Shown here: positions 1 to 7,752 of the stretch, piece by piece | Numbering within the stretch: the stretch's first letter is position 1 | Layout: each line of letters opens with the position of its first letter | Assembly: GCA_934096705.1 (NCBI GenBank) | Contig: CAKOMR010000007.1 | Span: 1 to 64,000 of the forward strand | DNA: 64,000 bases | Source of the DNA: an uncultured Bacilli bacterium | GTDB lineage: Bacteria > Bacillota_I > Bacilli_A > RF39 > UBA660 | Direction: 5' to 3' | Made by a program: the position numbers and the translations under genes | The notes under the pieces: model-generated | Database searches by the model: none | Seen by the model: the letters and a program-made list of their open reading frames with translations, nothing else | Told to the model about the DNA's origin: nothing

Positions 1-404
1 TTAAATGGTTTTGTAACTATACCAACTGTAAGTGATCCAAGTTCTTGAGCAATTTCTGCAATAATTGGAGCAGCACCTGTTCCTGTACCACCACCCATGC
101 CACATGCAACAAAAACCATGTCAGCACCAGTTAAGGCTTCCTCTAATTCACTTTTACTTTCTAAAGCTGCAGCTCTTCCAACTTCAGGATTAGCACCAGC
201 ACCACGTCCACCTGTTATATTCTTTCCAATTTGAATCTTGTTTGAGCATAATGAAGCATTAAGTACCTGAAGGTCTGTATTAACTACATAAAATTCAACG
301 CTTTGTACTCCCTCTTCAATCATTCTATTGACTGCATTACAGCCACCGCCACCTACACCAACTACTTTTATTTTGGCAACTTGATCCATTACTAAATTTG
401 ACAT
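1..404 (-). CDS. ftsZ: Cell division protein FtsZ, N-terminal part (runs off the window)
   Basis: FtsZ is the tubulin-like GTPase that forms the division ring. The visible 134 residues begin with [20 protein letters not shown], the Rossmann start of the GTPase domain. Further in, the phosphate-binding signature [10 protein letters not shown] is intact near residue 105. The start ATG at 404 is preceded by a strong Shine-Dalgarno (AAGGAGG, 411-417) that overlaps the end of ftsA, so the two genes are translationally linked. The C-terminal half, including the conserved tail, lies beyond position 1. Identification is certain for the part seen. Confidence 0.97.
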   Translation of the reverse strand, partial: MSNLVMDQVAKIKVVGVGGGGCNAVNRMIEEGVQSVEFYVVNTDLQVLNASLCSNKIQIGKNITGGRGAGANPEVGRAAALESKSELEEALTGADMVFVACGMGGGTGTGAAPIIAEIAQELGSLTVGIVTKPF

Positions 405-415
405 CTACATCCTCC

Positions 416-1660
416 TTAATTATCAAAAAAATACCCGTATATTTTACCAAGAAGTGAATTTTCGGATATGTTTACTTTTTTACCTATTCCCCCGAGTTCT
501 TCTTGTTCATCTAAACTAAATATAGAATATTCAGCATTTCTTAATTTTAATCTACTATTATAATATTTTATCATACCAACGCAAGTTGAATATTTATTAT
601 GCCTTGCACCAATTTCTTTAACCTGCATATATGTTGCTAAATCTTTGAAATTATCATCAATAAAATGGTCAAAATAAGGCAAAGCAGTTATTCCCCCTGT
701 GATTATTATATAACTAATTTCTTTTTTTGTTAAGAGGTTAATTTGCTTTTTAATAAGACCTGATAATTCTTTTAATCTTGAAATTATTACAGCACTTACA
801 TCATACTCACTAATTGTTCTATCATCACCATTAATATCTTTAATAACGACGTTTTCATTAGGCCTAGCCATATGAATATCACAAACACCCAAATTTTCTT
901 TTAAAAATAATGCATCAACTTTCGAAGTTTTAAAAACATATGCAATATCTTTTTCAATTGATGATGAAGCAATATCAATTATTTCCGAAGAAGTAAGAAT
1001 TCCTTTATTGATTATTGATACCGTCGTGTTACTATAACCTATATTTACCACAGCACCAACTTCTTTGGCCATTTCTGGGGTTTTAAATTCATAATAATCC
1101 GCAAGTGGAGAAACACATATATCAAATGCTTTAATTCCTATTTTTTCTAAACATTTTATAATATTATCAGAGTTATTTTTAGGAACCAAAACCGCTACTA
1201 CATTAACAGTTAATTTATTTGCTATTACTTTAAGTGGATTTGCTAAAACCTCATCATCATTTATTATAAACTTCGTAGGTAAAATAGAGACAAGTTCTTT
1301 ATTATCACCTACTTTTTTATAAACACTTTTTTGCATTGCTTTAATTATATCATCATTTGTTACTACTTTATCTTCGTTTGTTATTGTTACACTACCACTA
1401 GAAACAAAACACTCAAGATTATCACTAGGAACATTTACTAATACTTTTTTTATAGGTAAGCCAATAATTTTTTCGGCCTTTTCAAAAGTTTCCTTCAATG
1501 CATAAAATGCACTATCAGGATTAACTATATATCCTTGCTTTATTCCTTGAGAAGGACTTTCAACACATGCTAAAATATTAACTTTATTTTTTTGAATTTC
1601 TCCAACAACAAGTTTTATTAAACTAGAACCAATATCCAAACTAGCAATAATCTTTCTCAT
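416..1660 (-). CDS. ftsA: Cell division protein FtsA
   Basis: FtsA is the actin-like protein that ties FtsZ filaments to the membrane. The N-terminus carries the phosphate-1 loop ASLDIGSS. The C-terminus ends in the short amphipathic helix typical of the family (SLLGKIYGYFFDN), the membrane-targeting sequence. I choose the ATG at 1660, which follows AGGTGGGAG; an in-frame GTG three codons upstream (1669) is possible but sits inside that ribosome site. The gene is directly upstream of ftsZ, the usual dcw order, and has its own sigma-A-type promoter. Length, about 414 residues, is normal. Confidence 0.95.
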   Translation of the reverse strand: MRKIIASLDIGSSLIKLVVGEIQKNKVNILACVESPSQGIKQGYIVNPDSAFYALKETFEKAEKIIGLPIKKVLVNVPSDNLECFVSSGSVTITNEDKVVTNDDIIKAMQKSVYKKVGDNKELVSILPTKFIINDDEVLANPLKVIANKLTVNVVAVLVPKNNSDNIIKCLEKIGIKAFDICVSPLADYYEFKTPEMAKEVGAVVNIGYSNTTVSIINKGILTSSEIIDIASSSIEKDIAYVFKTSKVDALFLKENLGVCDIHMARPNENVVIKDINGDDRTISEYDVSAVIISRLKELSGLIKKQINLLTKKEISYIIITGGITALPYFDHFIDDNFKDLATYMQVKEIGARHNKYSTCVGMIKYYNSRLKLRNAEYSIFSLDEQEELGGIGKKVNISENSLLGKIYGYFFDN

Positions 1661-1686
1661 TTCTCCCACCTATTTTTTATAAATTA

Positions 1687-1715
1687 ATTATACCTTAGAT
1701 AATTATTCTTTACAA
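1687..1715 (-). promoter_or_regulatory. Sigma-A-type promoter of ftsA-ftsZ
   Basis: On the minus strand TTGTAA (1710-1715) and TATAAT (1687-1692) are separated by exactly 17 bases, leaving a short leader before ftsA. It lies back to back with the promoter of the serine hydrolase gene. Confidence 0.7.
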
Positions 1716-1721
1716 GCATAT

Positions 1722-1749
1722 TTGACTTAAAAAAAATATATATTATAAT
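1722..1749 (+). promoter_or_regulatory. Sigma-A-type promoter of the serine hydrolase gene
   Basis: TTGACT (1722-1727) and TATAAT (1744-1749) are spaced by 16 bases, 20 bases before the start codon at 1769. Confidence 0.7.
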
Positions 1750-1768
1750 AGAAAGACAAAGGAAAATT

Positions 1769-3157
1769 ATGAATAAAACAATAAAAAGTATTGATGAATT
1801 TTTAAATAGACTAGTAATTAATCAAAATAAAACCCCTATAGCAGATTTTAAAAATATTTATTCAAAAAGGGATTATTTTATTTTACTAAGCGATGTTGCA
1901 TTACTACTTGCAGATTTTCCAGATGAGAATATAGAGTTTTATAAGAAAATCATTTTCGAATCTAGCAAAATCAAAAGTACTTTGTTAAGTTTTGTTATGG
2001 GTCAAAAAATGACTCCGAGTATGGTAGTAAAATATGGTAGTAAAAAATTAAATGACACTTTATATATAGGCAAAAGTGATGAAATAAATGGTATTGATGT
2101 TATTAAAGACACACTATATGACCTAGCATCAACTTCGAAAATGTTTACTGCAGTAGCAATTTTAAAACTTTGTGAATGTGGTCTTATTAACCTTGAGGAT
2201 GAAGTTACAAAATATGAGCCTAGGTTTACAGGTCTTAAAGGAATTACTATTTTAGATCTTCTTTCATTTAGAGTACCTGTTAAAACAAAAGAAAGAATTG
2301 ATGCTCAAAAAAGTGTAGCAGATGCTCAAAATGTACTTTTCACACTAGAAAAAGATGAAAATCATGACCCCAATTTTTTATACACAGATATGGGTTGTCT
2401 TGCTTTAAAATACGTTGTTGAAAATGTATCACAAATGACTTTTGACGAATTTTTAAATGAAGAAATTTTTAATAAGTTTGGTATGACTCACACATGTTTA
2501 AATCCTGCAAATACGTATGATATTGCAAGTGAAAACTATGGCATGAAAGTAAATCAAAATGGAATTATTACCTTAGATAGAAACATTTTAACTGGTACTG
2601 TTCATGATCCTAAAACAAATGCTCTTGGACATAAAATTGGTAATGCTCCGGGACATGCTGGATATTTTTCAAGTGCTGATGATATGTTTTCATTTGCTCA
2701 AAATTTAGCACAGGAAAACATAATTAATAGAGAAAGTCTAGATTTATTAACTACTCCACTTGTTGGAAGTAATAATGCATATTATTTTGGACTTTTGAAC
2801 TATTATAAACAAAATAATAAAAATTATATTAGAGTGCAAGATTTTTTGTCTGGAAAATCTAGTTTGTCACCCGGTTTTTCCGGAACATGTTTATGTGTTG
2901 ATACATTAAATAACATCTACGGGTTTATCGGAGCAAATAGACTTCATAATAGAATTTATCAATTACCACCAAGATACAGAAGTAATATAGTTCCTATTTA
3001 CGATGCCAGAATGTATCAAGGAAAATATGTAAATTTTGATTATACAGTAAAATGCTGTGATGTTATGAAAAAAATAATGGAGCTTTCATTAAAATATGCA
3101 TTTTTAGAGTATTTATTTGAACCTAAAAAAGAAATTAAATTAGTTAAAAAAATATAA
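1769..3157 (+). CDS. Serine hydrolase, beta-lactamase/penicillin-binding-protein-like fold
   Basis: This 462-residue protein belongs to the class C beta-lactamase/esterase superfamily. The active-site tetrad SxxK is visible as STSK at residues 121-124. A YxN-like element reads Y-T-D at 205-207, and an HxG motif, standing in for KTG, is H296-A-G298. I see no signal peptide or transmembrane segment, so the enzyme is probably cytoplasmic or exported by another route, unusual for wall-active relatives. Residues 1-110 precede the hydrolase core and are not recognised. The substrate cannot be predicted. It is monocistronic, with its own promoter and a bidirectional terminator shared with rplT. Confidence 0.8.
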   Translation: MNKTIKSIDEFLNRLVINQNKTPIADFKNIYSKRDYFILLSDVALLLADFPDENIEFYKKIIFESSKIKSTLLSFVMGQKMTPSMVVKYGSKKLNDTLYIGKSDEINGIDVIKDTLYDLASTSKMFTAVAILKLCECGLINLEDEVTKYEPRFTGLKGITILDLLSFRVPVKTKERIDAQKSVADAQNVLFTLEKDENHDPNFLYTDMGCLALKYVVENVSQMTFDEFLNEEIFNKFGMTHTCLNPANTYDIASENYGMKVNQNGIITLDRNILTGTVHDPKTNALGHKIGNAPGHAGYFSSADDMFSFAQNLAQENIINRESLDLLTTPLVGSNNAYYFGLLNYYKQNNKNYIRVQDFLSGKSSLSPGFSGTCLCVDTLNNIYGFIGANRLHNRIYQLPPRYRSNIVPIYDARMYQGKYVNFDYTVKCCDVMKKIMELSLKYAFLEYLFEPKKEIKLVKKI

Positions 3158-3188
3158 AAAAAATAATGCTTTTACGCATTATTTTTTT
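3156..3188. terminator. Bidirectional terminator between the serine hydrolase gene and rplT
   Basis: AATAATGC (3162-3169) pairs perfectly with GCATTATT (3176-3183) around a six-base loop. It is flanked by A-runs and T-runs, so it can stop transcription from both sides. It overlaps the last codons of rplT. Confidence 0.85.
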
Positions 3189-3748
3189 AATTTTTCAATT
3201 AATTCAGGTTTCTTTAACGTACTAAATCCTTTAATACCTTTTTCTTTAGCTATAGCTTTTAAATCAGCTAAACTCATTGATTCTAAATCTTCTTTTATTT
3301 CTTCAACTTTAGCTTCAACTTTTTCAGCTGCTTTTTTTACAGTAGATTTTACTTCTTTAACTGTTTCTTTGATTTCTTCTTTAACCATTTCACCTAATAG
3401 AGCTTTTTTAGCAGTAACTACTAAAGCTGAAAAACTTTTAGGATCATCAATTGCAAGTTCAGAAAGCATTTTACGATTAATTTCAATACCAGCTTTAGTT
3501 AAACCACTAATAAATTTAGAATAACTTATATCATTTTCTCTACAAGCAGCATTGATTCTTGTAATCCATAATTTTCTGAAATTTCTTTTGTTTTGTTTAC
3601 GGTCTCTATAAGCATATGCTCCACTATGGAATAATTGTTCTTGAGCTGTTTTATATAATCTGTGTTTACTTCCAAAGTAACCTTTAGCTTCTTTTAAAAC
3701 TTTTCTTCTTCTGTTTTTAGCGACATTTCCGCCTTTAACTCTTGCCAT
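3179..3748 (-). CDS. rplT: Ribosomal protein L20 with a C-terminal Rho-N/SAP-like extension
   Basis: Residues 1 to about 118 are a standard L20, a 23S rRNA-binding assembly protein that in Bacilli also represses its own operon. The start [16 protein letters not shown] and the motif [16 protein letters not shown] are conserved. Normal L20 ends there. This protein goes on to 189 residues: a charged Lys/Glu linker (about 120-155), then a small domain ([26 protein letters not shown]) resembling the Rho N-terminal or SAP helix-extended-loop-helix module that binds nucleic acid. The frame is continuous and the stop lies in the terminator, so it is not a frameshift artefact. It is the last gene of infC-rpmI-rplT. 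Confidence 0.95.
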   Translation of the reverse strand: MARVKGGNVAKNRRRKVLKEAKGYFGSKHRLYKTAQEQLFHSGAYAYRDRKQNKRNFRKLWITRINAACRENDISYSKFISGLTKAGIEINRKMLSELAIDDPKSFSALVVTAKKALLGEMVKEEIKETVKEVKSTVKKAAEKVEAKVEEIKEDLESMSLADLKAIAKEKGIKGFSTLKKPELIEKLKK

Positions 3749-3762
3749 TAATTACACCACCC

Positions 3763-3957
3763 TTATATTACTTTAGAAAGGCCTTGAGCCATTCCTTTTG
3801 CTAATACGCCTTTTCCTCTTCTTTGACGAACAGACTTAGCACTATCCTTTCCAGTTTTGTGATTTGAATTACCCTTTTTAAAAGTAATTGTACCATTTTT
3901 CTTTTTGTTTAACACTTTACTACTAGCTTTATGTGTTTTTTGTTTACATTTTCCCAT
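3763..3957 (-). CDS. rpmI: Ribosomal protein L35
   Basis: This 64-residue, very basic protein has the KTHKASSKVLNKKKNG start and the RQRRGKGVLAKG segment of bacterial L35, a large-subunit protein. It sits between infC and rplT with gaps of 14-15 bases, the universal order. Its expression should follow the L20-controlled leader upstream of infC. The length is normal and nothing is missing. Confidence 0.96.
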   Translation of the reverse strand: MGKCKQKTHKASSKVLNKKKNGTITFKKGNSNHKTGKDSAKSVRQRRGKGVLAKGMAQGLSKVI

Positions 3958-3972
3958 AAATAAACTTCCTTT

Positions 3973-4494
3973 CTATTTTTTTGGAGCGAGCATCATATAA
4001 GCTTGACGACCATCCAATTGAGGTTTTTGTTCAACATCAGCAACTTCTGAAAGAGCCTCTGCAAATCTATTTAGTACATCGTATCCAAGTTCTGGATGAG
4101 CCATTTGTCTTCCTTTAAAACGAATAAATGCTTTAATTTTATGACCTTTTTTTAAATAACTCTCTGCATTTCTTCGACGTGTTTCAAAATCACCAACATC
4201 AATTGTAACAGATAAACGATATTCTTTAATTTCTTTGCTTGTTTCTCTTTGTTTCTTTTGTGCATCTTTTAATTTCTTTTGTTTTTCATAACGGAATTTA
4301 TTATAATCCATTATCTTAGTAACAGCAACACCATTACCTTGGTTCATTAAAACTAAATCTAGCCCTGCATAATTTGCAAGTGTAAGTGCATCACTTAGTT
4401 TTTTAATGCCCATCTTTTCCCCATTTGGACCTATTACCATTACTTCTTCAGCTTTAATCTGATTATTAATTGGTAACTCTTCAATCTTTGCTAT
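3973..4494 (-). CDS. infC: Translation initiation factor IF-3, probable AUA start codon
   Basis: IF-3 binds the 30S subunit and rejects non-canonical start codons. The first ATG in frame (4440) would remove a conserved N-terminal stretch, because the codons before it read AKIEELPINNQIKAEEV, the usual beginning of IF-3. An in-frame TAA lies just upstream, immediately before the ribosome site AGGGAGG (4504-4510). The codon at the right distance from it (nine bases) is ATA at 4492-4494. An ATT at 4483-4485 is the alternative. Rare starts are the family rule, since IF-3 represses its own synthesis through them. The protein is 173 residues, and the C-terminal domain motif KGRQMAHPELG is intact. 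Confidence 0.9.
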   Translation of the reverse strand: MAKIEELPINNQIKAEEVMVIGPNGEKMGIKKLSDALTLANYAGLDLVLMNQGNGVAVTKIMDYNKFRYEKQKKLKDAQKKQRETSKEIKEYRLSVTIDVGDFETRRRNAESYLKKGHKIKAFIRFKGRQMAHPELGYDVLNRFAEALSEVADVEQKPQLDGRQAYMMLAPKK

Positions 4495-4516
4495 ATAGCT
4501 TCGCCTCCCTTAATAT

Positions 4517-4628
4517 AATTAAAAAGGTGGATATAATTATCCACCTTAAAAAGCTAATATAATCATTAGGCCTTTTACCTATCAATATTCTTGATCAGGT
4601 GGATATTTATCTCTTTCCTTCGTTAACT
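4517..4628 (-). promoter_or_regulatory. L20-type leader attenuator of infC-rpmI-rplT
   Basis: The leader RNA of about 130 nt holds three competing segments. ATATCCACCT (4597-4606, read on minus) can pair with AAGGTGGATAA (4537-4547). The same second segment can pair instead with TATATCCACCTT (4524-4535), forming a terminator followed by a T-run. Segments one and three are near copies, the classic antiterminator/terminator switch. In Bacillus the corresponding leader is controlled by L20 binding; that role here is inferred from position and the last gene of the operon. Confidence 0.75.
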
Positions 4629-4634
4629 ACAAAT

Positions 4635-4663
4635 AGTTTACACTTAAATATATGTTTTGTCAA
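4635..4663 (-). promoter_or_regulatory. Sigma-A-type promoter of the infC operon
   Basis: TTGACA (4658-4663) and TAAACT (4635-4640) are 17 bases apart on the minus strand. Transcription would begin near 4628, giving a leader of about 130 bases that contains the attenuator. Confidence 0.7.
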
Positions 4664-4671
4664 GTATATTA

Positions 4672-5532
4672 TTACCTTAAAAATCTTAAAGTTCTAGATT
4701 TTTCTGGCATATTTGAATAATAAATAGTGTTCATTAACTTTTCCTTGTCAAAAGGTACATAAACTTTTTCAGTATCAAAACCACCATTTATTTTTTCTTT
4801 TAAAATAATATAACTTGCTAAATCTTTATCACTTTCTTGCCATCCCATACCGGCAGCTCTTATTGTATGTATTTTTGTATTTTCTAATTCATCTTCCATT
4901 TTAAAATGCACATGTCCTTGAAAAACATCATCGTATTCAGTAACACTTTTACCATGAAATAATGGTTCTTCATAAGAGTCTTTACAACCTTTACCTTCTA
5001 AAATACCAGTATGCTGTAAATAATAATCTAAATTCTTTTGATATTCAGGACTATTTGTATATAAAAATTGTTGTGCACCCTTACCAAATCCATAATTTCT
5101 TTGATAAGTCCATGTACTTCTTAATGAATAATCCCATCTAACATCATTAATAAAATGACATAAAGCAACTTTTTTCTTTCCAATATCTAAATCAATTGAC
5201 GCTTTACTACTATTTAAATAGTCTAAATAATCAGAAATTTTTGAAAGTGTCCAATATATAAGTTCTTTTCTTGATTCACTTATATAATTAAAAGGCCCAG
5301 TTCCAAGCATTACATAACATTCTGAGTTTCCAAGAACTTGAGAAACATTATTTTCCTGCATAAGTTTTAATACTTCCACCGGGCTTGGCCCATCTATAAT
5401 GCTATCGCCTAAAGAATATATTTCTGTTATGCCTCTTCTTTTTATATCGTCCATAATACTTTCTAAAGGTTCATACATTCCATGAACATCAGTAAAAAGT
5501 GCAATTTGCCTTCCTGTATAAATATTTTCCAT
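4672..5532 (-). CDS. Calcineurin-like metallophosphoesterase
   Basis: The protein has the ordered metal-binding motifs of the family: TDVHG near the start, LGDSIIDGPSP, GNSE, then CHF and GHVHF in the second half. These residues normally hold two metal ions for phosphoester hydrolysis. The closest architecture is the ApaH/YfcE-like cytoplasmic group, but the substrate is unknown. I place the start at the ATG at 5532 (MENIYTG, 286 residues): a longer frame runs through the promoter, and AGGGG lies eight bases before this ATG. It is transcribed from a promoter nested in the recA terminator. Confidence 0.85.
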   Translation of the reverse strand: MENIYTGRQIALFTDVHGMYEPLESIMDDIKRRGITEIYSLGDSIIDGPSPVEVLKLMQENNVSQVLGNSECYVMLGTGPFNYISESRKELIYWTLSKISDYLDYLNSSKASIDLDIGKKKVALCHFINDVRWDYSLRSTWTYQRNYGFGKGAQQFLYTNSPEYQKNLDYYLQHTGILEGKGCKDSYEEPLFHGKSVTEYDDVFQGHVHFKMEDELENTKIHTIRAAGMGWQESDKDLASYIILKEKINGGFDTEKVYVPFDKEKLMNTIYYSNMPEKSRTLRFLR

Positions 5533-5557
5533 TACTAGTACCCCTGATTTGCCCAGT

Positions 5558-5586
5558 ATTATACCAAAAAAAGAAAAAATAGTCAA
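5558..5586 (-). promoter_or_regulatory. Promoter of the phosphoesterase gene, nested in the recA terminator
   Basis: TTGACT (5581-5586) and TATAAT (5558-5563) are 17 bases apart on the minus strand. The -35 element lies in the loop and stem of the recA terminator, and the spacer is its T-run. Confidence 0.7.
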
Positions 5587-5601
5587 ATTTAACTATTTTT
5601 C
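5565..5601 (-). terminator. recA: recA terminator
   Basis: On the minus strand GAAAAATAGT pairs with ACTATTTTTTC across a short AT loop and is followed by a run of T. It overlaps the last three codons of recA. Confidence 0.75.
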
Positions 5602-6630
5602 TTTCTTCTCCTCTTTTAAAATAGATGACTTAAATCCATAATGAGTACGTATTTTATTTTCTAATTCATCTTTTAAAGCAGGATTGTTTTTTAAATATGT
5701 TTTAACATTTTCTTTTCCTTGGCCAATTTTTTCGCCATTATATGAATACCAAGCACCGCTTTTATCAATTATATCAATATCACTTGCTAAATCAATAATT
5801 TCGCCTTCTCTAGATATTCCTTCTCCATACATTATATCAACACATGCAGTTCTAAATGGTGGAGAAACTTTATTTTTTACAACTTTAATATTTACTTTAT
5901 TACCAATTACAGTATCTCCACTTTTAATTTGTTCTCCTTTACGAATATCAAGTCGAACACTTGCGTAGAATTTTAATGCTCTTCCGCCTGGAGTTGTTTC
6001 TGGGTTACCAAACATAATACCAACTTTTTCTCTTAGTTGATTAATAAAAATACATGTTGTTTTACTTTTATTCATATTTCCAGATAACTTTCTTAGAGCT
6101 TGACTCATAAGTCTTGCCTGAAGGCCAACATGAGAGTCTCCCATTTCACCATCAATCTCTGCCTGAGGTACAAGTGCTGCAACTGAATCGATCACAATTA
6201 AATCTACAGCTTCACTTTTAACTAAAGCATCACAAATTTCTAATGCTTGCTCACCAGTATCAGGTTGACTTAATAATAAATTATTAATATTAACTCCTAG
6301 ATTTTTTGCATATACTGGGTCAAGAGCATGTTCAGCATCTATAAATGCTGCTCTTCCACCTTTTTTTTGAACCTCAGCTATAGCTTGCAATGCAATTGTT
6401 GTTTTACCACTACTTTCAGGTCCAAATATTTCGATAATTCTTCCTACAGGAAAGCCACCAACACCTAATGCAATATCAAGAGAAAGTGATCCCGAAGAAG
6501 TCGTATCAATTTCAATATGTTCTTCGTTACCAAGGCGCATAATTGCACCTTTTCCAAATTGTTTTTCTATATCAGCAAGAACTTGTTCTAGTACCTTATC
6601 TTTATCCTTTTCATCTTTTGTTATTTTCAT
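5593..6630 (-). CDS. recA: Recombinase RecA
   Basis: RecA forms filaments on single-stranded DNA, drives strand exchange and triggers LexA self-cleavage. The 345-residue protein has the Walker A loop GPESSGKT (70-77), the Walker B region [12 protein letters not shown], the L1 loop [19 protein letters not shown] and the FINQLREK motif. The start ATG at 6630 has a good ribosome site (AAGGAG). It is monocistronic, with a consensus promoter, a LexA-like box and a hairpin in the leader. Length and motifs are normal. Confidence 0.98.
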   Translation of the reverse strand: MKITKDEKDKDKVLEQVLADIEKQFGKGAIMRLGNEEHIEIDTTSSGSLSLDIALGVGGFPVGRIIEIFGPESSGKTTIALQAIAEVQKKGGRAAFIDAEHALDPVYAKNLGVNINNLLLSQPDTGEQALEICDALVKSEAVDLIVIDSVAALVPQAEIDGEMGDSHVGLQARLMSQALRKLSGNMNKSKTTCIFINQLREKVGIMFGNPETTPGGRALKFYASVRLDIRKGEQIKSGDTVIGNKVNIKVVKNKVSPPFRTACVDIMYGEGISREGEIIDLASDIDIIDKSGAWYSYNGEKIGQGKENVKTYLKNNPALKDELENKIRTHYGFKSSILKEEKKEK

Positions 6631-6661
6631 ATGTTCTCCTTACTAAAACTCTGACATTTTC

Positions 6662-6698
6662 ATTGTATCTTACTTATAATTAAAAGTAAAGATACAAT
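6662..6698 (-). other. Hairpin in the 5' untranslated region of recA
   Basis: In the recA leader ATTGTATCTTTACTT pairs with AAGTAAGATACAAT over 14 base pairs with one bulge and an AT loop. No T-run follows, so it is not a terminator. It lies between the promoter and the ribosome site; its role (mRNA stability or translation control) is unknown. Confidence 0.7.
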
Positions 6699-6715
6699 AC
6701 GTCTAAGATAATTTA

Positions 6716-6744
6716 ATTATATTATAGATATATTTATTTGTCAA
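6716..6744 (-). promoter_or_regulatory. recA: Consensus promoter of recA
   Basis: TTGACA (6739-6744) and TATAAT (6716-6721) are spaced by exactly 17 bases on the minus strand, a perfect sigma-A promoter. Transcription should start near 6709. Confidence 0.85.
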
Positions 6745-6757
6745 GAACATTTGTTTG
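6744..6757 (-). promoter_or_regulatory. Candidate LexA/SOS box of recA
   Basis: The minus strand reads CAAACAAATGTTCT. This matches the Bacillus-type box CGAACRNRYGTTYC at all but two positions and abuts the -35 element. That is where LexA binding would block RNA polymerase. No lexA is in the window. Confidence 0.5.
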
Positions 6758-7510
6758 CTATTTTCTGGCAACTATTCCATAGTACCTTCTTATAAGCCTA
6801 ATTTTCCCATTATAAGTGTTTCTAGCAATATATTTATCAAGCTTTTCATCATCAATTTCATTAGATTGAATTATTTTTTCATCATCAAAATCATTTATTA
6901 TTGGAACTTTTAATAGAAACTCTTTAAAAACTTTTTTATTTTTAAAGTATTCTCTTTCATGGATTGGCACAAGTTCTACGTCTTTAAAACCTGCACTTAA
7001 TACATTTTCATAATCAATTATACTTATAGGCTTTTTTGGTAGCTCATTTTTTTTGCCAAATATTAGTTTCAATTCATAGCAATCATATTTATCAACACCT
7101 CTAATAAAAAGATAACCACCATTTTTTAATGAATCATATATTTGTTTAGGAGCTGTAACAGTATTTCTTGCAACAATTACATCATAATAATTTTTAGGCA
7201 CATTCATTTTTAAATTATCCATTATTTTAAAAGATATATTTTTTCTTTTACTTAATATAAGATTTTTCTTTGCTGTTTTAATCATCTGTTTTGAATAATC
7301 AGTTCCAAGTATTTCTTTTACATCTGGATAATTTTTAAGTAATTTTTCTCCCCCACCAGTACCAAGATCTAATATTTTTGAATTTTTACTACATACCTTT
7401 CTTATATTTTCGTAAAGGTCCCAGTTTGTTAATTTTTCACTTTCAATTTCAAATTTGCTAAAATCCCAATTTTTTGTTTTTTCATAAAAATCTTTTTCTA
7501 AAATTTTCAT
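6758..7510 (-). CDS. Class I SAM-dependent methyltransferase
   Basis: The 250-residue protein has the SAM-binding signature D48-LGTGGG. It also has an acidic residue after strand two (GTDYSKQM) and the post-motif NTVTAPKQIYDSLKNGGYL. The methylated substrate cannot be told from sequence. I start it at the ATG at 7510, which follows AAGGAT at a good distance; the upstream in-frame ATG lacks a site. It is preceded by an attenuator-like leader with a small open reading frame and a strong terminator, a layout known for antibiotic-inducible resistance genes. That link is inference only. Confidence 0.8.
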   Translation of the reverse strand: MKILEKDFYEKTKNWDFSKFEIESEKLTNWDLYENIRKVCSKNSKILDLGTGGGEKLLKNYPDVKEILGTDYSKQMIKTAKKNLILSKRKNISFKIMDNLKMNVPKNYYDVIVARNTVTAPKQIYDSLKNGGYLFIRGVDKYDCYELKLIFGKKNELPKKPISIIDYENVLSAGFKDVELVPIHEREYFKNKKVFKEFLLKVPIINDFDDEKIIQSNEIDDEKLDKYIARNTYNGKIRLIRRYYGIVARK

Positions 7511-7552
7511 AACTACCATCCTTTTCATTTAAATTCATCGTGATTGTAAAAA

Positions 7553-7641
7553 ATAAAAAAAGAACCTCCTTTCATGAACATACGACAAAAACCAATCACA
7601 AATAATTGTGTATGATTATTTGCCATTCATGAGGAGATTCT
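7553..7641 (-). terminator. Attenuator terminator in front of the methyltransferase gene
   Basis: On the minus strand GAATCTCCTCATGAA pairs with TTCATGAAAGGAGGTTC, with one small bulge, over a long AT-rich internal helix. A run of seven T follows. It ends about 40 bases before the methyltransferase ribosome site, so most transcripts from the leader promoter should stop here unless the left arm is occupied. Confidence 0.75.
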
Positions 7642-7654
7642 TAAGACTTCTCAT
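7616..7654 (-). CDS. Putative 12-residue leader peptide (MRSLKNLLMNGK)
   Basis: A tiny open reading frame starts with ATG at 7654 after AAAGGA (7658-7663) and stops with TAA at 7616. Its last codons form the left arm of the downstream terminator. A ribosome stalled on it would therefore prevent termination and let transcription reach the methyltransferase gene. The Shine-Dalgarno to ATG distance is short (three bases), so translation is uncertain. No similarity to a known leader peptide was recognised. Confidence 0.4.
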   Translation of the reverse strand: MRSLKNLLMNGK

Positions 7655-7723
7655 TATTCCTTTAAACTATTCAGTTTATCTGGTAGTAAAACGCGAATGG
7701 ACTAATTGAATTACTACAAACAA

Positions 7724-7752
7724 AATATAACATATTAATGTTTAATTTTCAA
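7724..7752 (-). promoter_or_regulatory. Promoter of the methyltransferase leader
   Basis: TTGAAA (7747-7752) and TATATT (7724-7729) are 17 bases apart on the minus strand. Transcription from about 7717 gives a leader that opens with a perfect seven-pair hairpin (GTAGTAA/TTACTAC). Confidence 0.65.

Noticed and set aside
3179..3400. Frameshift or sequencing error as the cause of the long L20
   Set aside because: The extension is in frame, has a sensible domain-like composition and ends at a stop next to a proper terminator.
7550..7750. A 6S RNA or known riboswitch in front of the methyltransferase
   Set aside because: No T-box, SAM, preQ1, purine or 6S signature could be matched by eye. The mini-ORF plus terminator explains the layout better.
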